Shown here: piece after piece, positions 56,979 to 64,000 of the stretch
Layout: every line of letters begins with the position of its first letter
Numbering within the stretch: the first letter of the stretch is position 1
The notes under the pieces: model-generated
The model's database searches: none
What the model was told of the DNA's origin: nothing
What the model saw: the letters and a program-made list of their open reading frames with translations, nothing else
Made by a program: the position numbers and the translations under genes
Assembly: GCA_037127315.1 (NCBI GenBank)
Contig: JBBBDQ010000914.1
Span: 62,001-126,000, forward strand
DNA from: Ascarosepion bandense
Lineage: Eukaryota > Mollusca > Cephalopoda > Sepiida > Sepiidae
DNA: 64,000 nt
Reading direction: 5' to 3'

Positions 56979-57017
<39 letters not shown>

Positions 57018-57640
57018 CAAATAGAGGTATTAAGAGAAGAATAGTTTAATCGCTACTTAGTAGATCATGTGAGAGTGAAAGAGAGGGAGAGAGATAGAGC
57101 CAAAAACAGAGAGTCAAACAGAAATATAAAGTGTAACAGCACGTTCCAACTTGCTCTGATTTCGGCTTGCTCGACATAGTATATATATTTCCTTCATTGA
57201 TATCATTACGTTTCGTAAATCAAATCCCCGTGAAAAACTCATCAGTCAATGTCCCATGAAATGTCTATTTTCTCTTTTACTGACTCTAAAAGGAAAGAAA
57301 ATATAAAAAAATAAAGTATCGAACAATATGCAAGGGAAAAATAATCTTTCCTACTTTTAACTCCTTTTTTAATATTTAATATTTAATTTTTTATTTTATT
57401 TTTAACGGTTAGCGTAACGTATTTAGTTGTAATAATGGGTATAATTTTATATGTAATGTGGAACAAACAGGTATTAAATGATATAAAAGTCTAAAAGAAA
57501 AAAGAAAATAAAGAGGATGTAAAACTAATGGCAGAAACTCGATGATGACTGACCCAAGACAGATTAAAAGAGAATCACAATAAAACCTTTATCATTTTTT
57601 TATAACCAAGGAAAAAAACACAACAATATTTGTGAAAATA
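56811..57640. other. No gene seen
   Basis: Contains a short (TA)n(GA)n tract at 56978-57017. Otherwise nothing recognised. Confidence 0.4.
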
Positions 57641-57671
57641 TGTGTTCTATGTTAACAGTTTTATGTTTTTG

Positions 57672-58070
57672 TCAGGATTATACGACGTCTGATTGCATTC
57701 ACTGTAGAATAAAGGAAATCAATCTCCCTGAAATGAGACGCCCTTCTGAGTGGCTATTAGCAGACTCAATTATAAATCCGACAAATGTATCATTTTAACA
57801 GATTTATATTTTTGTCTTGATTACCTGTCGGATGATTGCATACTCTGTTGAGTAGTAAGAATCAATCTCCATGAAAAGGAGCCATATTCTGAATAGGTGT
57901 TAGACGATTCACTTATAAATCTGAGTAATGTTTAATGCAAACTGATTCAAATTCTTTGTCGAGATTGATTGCATTCTGTGTAAATTAGTAGAAATAAGTC
58001 TTACGGAATAGGGACCGTCTTCTCTGTGAATGTTGGCAGACTTAATTATAAATCCGACACATGTTTCCCG
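57672..58070 (+). repeat. ~142-bp diverged tandem repeat, 3 units
   Basis: Units begin near 57672, 57813 and 57957, each with GATTGCAT.CT.TGTA, AATCAATCTCC.TGAAA, TTCTGA.T.G.....AGAC and TTATAAATC.GA. Diverged, so old. Confidence 0.72.
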
Positions 58071-58089
58071 ATACACTCAATAAACTAAA

Positions 58090-58355
58090 AGAGTATTTGT
58101 CTATAGGCTAATGTAGAAACCGATCCAGTGTGTACCTATAGACTCAAGTGTAAAATAGACAATTATTTATATAAACATTGAAGTATTGTCTAATCAGTAT
58201 TTATATGTAAACTCAAGTATGAACAAGTATTTACTGGACTACTCAAGTGTACACTATTAGGTGTTTACCTATACACGCAAGTGTAAATACGCAAAATATT
58301 TACTTATACACGCAAATATATATCAGAGTAGAATTTACCTCTAAATTCAAGTATA
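58090..58355 (+). repeat. Degenerate short tandem repeat
   Basis: Loose repetition of a ~40-bp motif around TTTACCTATACACTCAAGTG with variable spacing. Confidence 0.6.
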
Positions 58356-58500
58356 TATATAACGGACGACATACAGATCAACACTTGCGACAGCGTTGGC
58401 GATTAGTGTTATTCCCTGTGTTAATTAAAATACAGTATTGCAATATATACATATGGTTTGGCGAAATATGTTTGTAGTTGTTATGTGCAGTTGTTATGCT

Positions 58501-58566
<66 letters not shown>
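58501..58566. repeat. Compound (CA)n(TA)n microsatellite
   Basis: CA then TA units. Confidence 0.95.
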
Positions 58567-58571
<5 letters not shown>

Positions 58572-59694
58572 AAATTTGTAATGACAATGGTTTATAAAAC
58601 AATATATCATTACACTAAAATATTTGTGTTTCAGAAAAATACTGTTCTTCAGGAGATATTTAAAAAAATGGTGAAAATTATTTATTTAGAAAGGTATGAT
58701 GAATTCATAATTATTTAATAAATTAGAAAATAATAGTTGAGGAATAAGCTTGTAGGTGTGTCAGTATTTTTTAATCAAAAATGAGAATTAAGTTCAACTA
58801 CAAAGTTGAAGATTTGGATCACGAATTTGATTTTGTACTACCGCATGAGTTAAAGTGGATGAAATGTTTAGGTTAAAATTAGAATTAGATAATTATGGTA
58901 TAGTGAAATATACTGTAGTTATGAAAACCAAATAAATATTGCATGGGTCATTTATTGTTGTAAAATATTGTTTAATTTTTAAGTTATATTTGAGCATAAA
59001 ATAAATGTACAATTGTAATTAATTAAACTTAAGAGAAACATATATTCGATGTTTACGTAAAACCGTAAATTCATCTCTATGCCCCAGTAATATGTCGTTA
59101 TTTTTATGGAAGCTTCAAATCTGTAGATTTTCATTCAGGCACAAAAGGGAAGATGTCCTAGACCGACTTCCAGAATTTTGTTTTTTTCCAGAATTTTCCA
59201 TTTTACTTTATTCCAGTGCCAAAGTGAAAATATCTTTGGAAATTGGTGGGTAATAATCAACTATGTAAATTTGGATAAAAGAACAGTTATTCTTTTTCTT
59301 TTCCTTTATATTGAAATCGAACGTATGACATCAGTTGTATTAGTCCTCTGTAGTAATCCATGTTTCTGTTTGATTTGGTTATTTAAAAATTAAAGTAGCG
59401 GTGTTTTTTTTTTTTTTTTGAACGTTCACGTGCCAGGGAATTTTTGAACGCGCAATTTTTAAAATTACAAGAAATTATAACGTTTCCATCAATGACTGTA
59501 TGAACCTAATAGTTACTTTTTAGTATGTTTGTGATTAGTCATAATTCCTGTTCTTTCGTTCAATAGCTCATTTTTGTTTGGGAATAGCATAATGTCGTAC
59601 ATTTTCCTTCTGGCACAGTAGAAATATTTTGACACCGTTGTAAGGCTTGGCAGTTATCACTATACTTCACGTTATGGCTGGGACCTTTCCATAT
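58567..59694. other. No gene seen
   Basis: AT-rich. Nothing recognised. Confidence 0.4.
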
Positions 59695-60060
59695 TTTGAT
59701 TTCAGTTTTCACGAACAAAATTTTCAACAAAAAATCAATTAAGCTAAGTTATAGTTGCACTAGTAATTTAGATAGTTTCATAAAAAAGACAAAACTCCAA
59801 AAATTTAGATCGCATTTCCCAAAACAAGACTAATAATAAAGAATGCAACTGCAGGGACAAAAATAAATGTCCACTTCAAGAACTTTGCAATGAAAAAGAA
59901 GTCATTTACAAGGAAAAAGTACATGACTTAAATGCCCAAAATAAGATATATTTGGGATTAACCAATGGCACCTTACATATGTTGTACTTTGATTGTCGGA
60001 AAATGTCTATCAGCTCAGGATAGTTTTATAAATGTCAAAATAAAAGTAGAAGACTCGAAA
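59695..60060 (+). pseudogene. Penelope-like GIY-YIG endonuclease fragment
   Basis: Plus translation: KIFNKKSIKLSYSCTSN, a frame change, then KECNCRDKNKCPLQELCNEK, EVIYKEKVHD, NAQNKIYLGLTNGTLHML. The SYSC--N stretch, the CNC----CPL---C cysteine cluster and the KIYLGLT motif follow the C-terminal order of Penelope-like elements, where a GIY-YIG nuclease cuts the target. Truncated at both sides. Whether it belongs with the RT at 53590 is unclear; a 3-kb gap with other repeats lies between. Confidence 0.7.
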
Positions 60061-61472
60061 ATTTAACTGTGCACGCTGAATATTTGGGATCTCTTTTGTT
60101 CCCACCACAGTTTGATATTTTTAACCGATAATCGTGGATGAGCATCGAAACCACACTACTTCCATTATTTAAGCCGGACAGACCTTAATTAATTTACAGT
60201 TTAGCACAGCATAACATTTTTTCTTTGAGTTAACACTCTGCTTTATTAAGTTAAGAATTGCAATTAGTCATTTACATCAAATTCGACACGAATGAAAAAG
60301 ATAATTTGTTAATCAGCAAAAGTGCCGACTGCCGTCAGTTACAAAATTGCATTTATTTAAAAATCTGGTGTGTAGTTATTCGGTCAGATTTGTGGAAAAA
60401 GGTTCGTCTGAGAACGCGTCATCACTTCATATGGATGTGGGGTTGGGTAACGTCTGTCGGCGCGGAAACTAAAAGTCGACTTTCGCACAAATGGCATTAA
60501 AGAAAGGCATGCACCCGTCTTCTCTCAATATATGTTGGCAGAGTGTCTTACGGCAGCCAGAAAAAGAAGACAATTTTGAAGTCAAATCCGTGGAAAAGGC
60601 AATGAAAAACCACTAAAAAGTAATAGACAAATAACAAAAAAATCTATGAAGATTCATGATCAAAATGTAAGGGCATGACAATATATATATATATATATAG
60701 AATATATAGCAGCAGAATAAATTTAAATCAGTAAGATAATGTGGTAAATGTAAACGCAAACGGCAATGAAACAATTAATTAGGTTAGGTTTAATGTATAT
60801 ATAATCAAGTAAAAGAGGTAAAATTATTGATTCTGCATATAGTAAACACTTTGAGATAATTTTAGATATGTTTAATAGTGTCAGTTATCTTAGGGTAGCA
60901 GTAAGTAGTAATTTCATTAAGTTGGTTTAATAGTATAGTTTTTGAGAACTTAATTTTCTTTCTTTTTTTGTAAGCAAAGAAAACAATTATAATCTAGCTC
61001 TAAAATCTAGTTATTCCGCTTTTAATAATTAACTTTATAACTTTACGTTTATTTCCTTACATCATAGTTGTGTTTTTATATTGACAACACTATATAAAAC
61101 AATGGTCTTCTTGTTTTAATTTCAATCTGGTTGCATCTATAATAATATATTATCTATATATTTGTTCCATCCTTATTCGAACTGATACAACTATCACTTC
61201 CTTTTCTCCTGTCAATCCAATAAATTGCTACACTGTAATATTTCAATACTCATTGGTCTACACACACAAATCTTTTAAGATATAATAGCCTCTCACTCCA
61301 CTTGTAATTAGATTCAAATAATATGATAGAATTATTTGCTTTTATTTCAAATTTCCTTATCAATATGTATATAACCCCGTAAATGAACTACATTTCACTG
61401 ACCGATGACAGTACATTTACCTCCAAAATTTGATAGCATTTAAGATGAGTATGCTAGTATTATAACAATAAC

Positions 61473-61475
<3 letters not shown>
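60061..61475. other. No gene seen
   Basis: Contains a short TA run at 60681-60700. 60380-60560 is less AT-rich but not recognised. Confidence 0.4.

Positions 61476-61528
<53 letters not shown>
61476..61528. repeat. (TA)n microsatellite
   Basis: About 26 TA units. Confidence 0.95.
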
Positions 61529-61531
<3 letters not shown>

Positions 61532-62035
61532 CAGTATACGGCGTTGCTCGGGTGTAATGAAAGCTTTAAAACTAATCCATGTTTCTGGAGCTCAGTCTCT
61601 TTGGACGTTGGCATAAAAGACTAAAATATTTCTAGTTAAAGCGAAACCGTAGACTGAAAGAGAAATGAATGGATGTAAGTCAAATTTTGATTTCCTGGTA
61701 TCGATTTATACATATATATATTATCGATTTTCTGCCCTATTGTAAGAACTGAAACCTTGAAACTTCTGAATATCGTTTCTTATGTCTTTGTCTATGAGTG
61801 TATCAAATTTGATCAGAATCGGACCACTCCTATAAACCGATTTTTTCGATTATCGATTTTCGATATTTATCGGGGGTACCTTGACACAAAACCTAGCTAA
61901 GAACACTCGCAGGCGCTTATAGTACAACTGTGTAAATTCTCAAGAAAATCGGTTCATCCGTTTCGGAATCGATAGGTAACGGATACACACACACAGACAT
62001 ACACACACAGACAGACAAAGTTCCATTTATAAATA

Positions 62036-62040
<5 letters not shown>
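61529..62040 (-). repeat. Inverted copy of the 23.6-24.3 kb repeat
   Basis: Minus strand order: AACTTATTTATAAATGG, the TGTCTGTCTG-type stretch, GATTTTCTTGAGAATTTACA, GGTACCCCCGATAAATATCG, ATCAAATTTGATACACTCAT, TTTCGCTTTAACTAG, ACACCCGAGCAACGCCG, ending CTAAT. It lacks most of the internal (TA)n found at 23922. Confidence 0.75.

Positions 62041-62088
<48 letters not shown>
62041..62088. repeat. (TA)n microsatellite
   Basis: About 24 TA units. Confidence 0.95.
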
Positions 62089-62090
<2 letters not shown>

Positions 62091-62346
62091 TAAATTGATT
62101 AATTAGAATCGGAAAACATTGCCAGGAAAAAACAAATAGAAAATGTATTTTATTCTAGCATGTTTCACTTTTATTGAAGATTCTTTAGAGATTAAAGAAA
62201 AAAAAAAACAAGTAACTCATATTGCTAGTATGCTATGACTTGAGATTAATTTTTATTGGTCAGTTATATGTCATGTGAATTAAAGCAATAGATAAAGCAC
62301 CATTTTTCTCACATATATTGCAATATTATACATTACTTTAATACAC

Positions 62347-62634
62347 AAGACAATCAGTTAATTGTCGTACGTGATACACACTTGGGCAATCATGTCTTTC
62401 TCAGGACATGACTGACCGAGCAGAAGATTTTCCCACAGTAGGTTGCCATTAATTTTTGCGGGAGACTGATTGCCGCTCAAGGCAATATGTTCTGCTTTTT
62501 AACGCATATGTAGAGGGAAAAGAAACAGGTTAATACTTTTCTCAAGTGTTTTTGCGCGTAAGTGAATACAACGAATTCAACTTGAATTCAAACTTGGCTC
62601 ACCAATATTTACTGAATTACAACACACATCCAAA
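62347..62634 (-). mobile_element. SINE-A copy, diverged
   Basis: Collinear with 13201-13511: CGTACGTGATACACACTTGG, GCAGAAGATTTTCCCACAGT, TTTTTGCGCGTAAGTGAATA and the head AACACACATCC. The hairpin is altered (CATGTCTTTCTCAGGACATG). Confidence 0.8.
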
Positions 62635-62954
62635 GACCCCTGTATTAAAACACACACACGTACATAGATTAACTAACCTACCGTCAAACATACACCGTAC
62701 CACATTTAACAGTAGCTTAAAAACTCAACTACACATCTATGTCAATTACTTTGTAAACAAAACACCCACATTACGCCCGTTTTCTATCGGAAATGGTTCT
62801 TCCTGTGAACCCCTGCTCTGTGAGACAAACTTCCAAGAGGATGCTTTCCCTATCACTACAATATGAACCTGTTCAAATCTAAAGTTAACTATTTTGTTTC
62901 ACTCCATTCCATCTATCTTGAGTAGACCTCGTACTTCGTACAGGGTGTTGTTAC

Positions 62955-62957
<3 letters not shown>
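62635..62957. other. No gene seen
   Basis: A 106-codon plus frame (62546-62866) crosses the SINE edge and has no recognised motif; likely chance. Confidence 0.4.

Positions 62958-63014
<57 letters not shown>
62958..63014. repeat. (TA)n microsatellite
   Basis: About 28 TA units. Confidence 0.95.
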
Positions 63015-63016
<2 letters not shown>

Positions 63017-63254
63017 ATGCTCTGAATCGAAATTGAGCACTTTCGACTGCTGGAACATTTACATTAGTGTAAATACGCTTTAAATCTTTTCTTTTGATGG
63101 TTTGGTGGGTGAATCTACGGCTCTTGAAAAAGCAATTGCGTTGCGGTTCTGGCTTGAGGCTGACATTTTTCTAGCTGCACTGATGAGCTGCGAAACAGGC
63201 ATAAGAACATATATATAAATAACGATTTGTACCCACAGAAATTACTAATGGCTT

Positions 63255-63904
63255 TAAAAAGAACAGACGTCATATTATTTAAACCCGAGGAACCTTTTGG
63301 CCAACTCTTATCAAGAGTTCTCGTTGGCTTTCATTTTAAGGGAATTAAGGAAAAGGATAAGGCAAAATAAATTCACAACACGTCTCCGCTAATATATGTT
63401 CCAGTGGCTCTCTCAGACCTATACGAACAACACAATCTGTTCTGAATTCCGCTATTGGCCGACATCTTTTGGACAATTAAGTGTGTGCCTCGGCATATGA
63501 GGACAGCTGGTTTACTGTCTTGTACAGCGCTCGGTCTACACATCATCTTCGTATTTTGGAAGCAATTTGCTTGAAAATTCAACAGCCGCGCCTGTGCAGA
63601 CAGAAAGAGCGGTTTTTACGCTCCTTACAATTGCTGGTGAGTTTCTTAGTGTAACATTTTTTCACTTTTAAACACTCTTGTGGAATTATATGTGTACACC
63701 CCCCTTACATTTCTTACATTTTATGTGTTTTTTTTTCAATAAATTTATTTTTAAACGAGTTCCATCATCTCCCAGCATTGTAAGTAATTTATTTTGCCTT
63801 GTCTTTTTCCTTAATTCCCTTAAAATTAAAGCCAACGAGAACCCTTGATAAGAGTTGGCCGAAAGGTTCCTCGAGTTTAAATAATATGACGTCTGTTCTT
63901 TTTA

Positions 63905-63905
<1 letters not shown>
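63255..63905. repeat. Long inverted repeat, Penelope-type termini
   Basis: Arms 63255-63372 and 63786-63905 (~118 bp, high identity) flank ~413 bp. Each arm holds AACAGACGTCATATTATTTAAA, here given only as its first 20 bases AACAGACGTCATATTATTTA, plus GATAAGAGTTGGCC.AAAGG and AGGAAAAGGATAAGGCAAA-like blocks. TTGATAAGAGTTGGCCGAAA is a decayed CTGATGA...GAAA pattern. The spacer has no frame of note. It could be paired terminal repeats or a MITE-like unit. Confidence 0.75.

Positions 63906-63907
<2 letters not shown>

Positions 63908-63949
<42 letters not shown>
63908..63949. repeat. (TA)n microsatellite
   Basis: About 21 TA units beside the right arm of the inverted repeat. Confidence 0.95.
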
Positions 63950-63952
<3 letters not shown>

Positions 63953-64000
63953 AAGAAAAACTATATATTTATCTCTTACGCGTTTCATCTTGTGATGGAT

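Noticed and set aside
63175..63200. CTGATGAGCTGCGAAACAG, resembling a hammerhead core
   Set aside because: Helix II would need a one-base loop and no cleavage triplet or helix I partner follows. It may be a deleted SINE-B tail, but the evidence is too thin to annotate as a ribozyme.

Overview
The window is AT-rich animal DNA made almost entirely of transposable-element remains and simple repeats. I find no intact host gene. tRNA-derived SINEs, an RLE-type non-LTR retrotransposon tied to (TAA)n tracts, APE-type LINE tails, Penelope-like elements, Tc1/mariner relics and long (TA)n, (CA)n, (ATCT)n and (ATT)n tracts together suggest a mollusc, most likely a cephalopod such as an octopus. The species call is inference.

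Layout. 1-690 is a decayed plus-strand relative of the main retrotransposon. 951-2432 is a Tc1-type transposon with clear inverted repeats, a TA duplication and a dead transposase. 3961-10141 is a head-to-tail, minus-strand array of Dong/R4-like RLE retrotransposon copies separated by (ATT)n. It includes one long copy with a 753-residue pol frame (RT, CCHC knuckle, restriction-like endonuclease). A second cluster lies at 35676-37456, with older relatives at 10330, 12320 and 30880.

11-35 kb is a SINE/LINE graveyard. SINE-A is tRNA-headed, with a hairpin and a TCAG-type tail, in nine or more copies. At 17.5-18.05 kb three tandem 5S rRNA-like units run directly into a SINE-A head. SINE-B (23.5, 33.9 and 34.6 kb) carries a hammerhead ribozyme at its 3' end, and the 33.9 kb copy matches the whole catalytic core. 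SINE-C lies at 31.5 and 35.0 kb. LINE 3' ends of jockey-like and RTE-like type are scattered through the window.

40-50 kb holds a broken fragment of an uncharacterised multicopy protein family and RTE-like LINE pieces, one ending in a (GAA)n tail. 49.3-51 kb and 53.6-56.8 kb hold Penelope-like material in opposite orientations. Inside the second one, the stretch encoding a conserved RT motif has expanded into fourteen 85-bp tandem units. 57-64 kb has diverged tandem repeats, a GIY-YIG fragment, an inverted copy of the 23.6-24.3 kb repeat, and a long inverted repeat at the right edge.

Best candidates for something little described are the tRNA-SINE with a hammerhead ribozyme, the 5S-5S-5S-tRNA composite, and the minisatellite born inside a Penelope-like RT gene.
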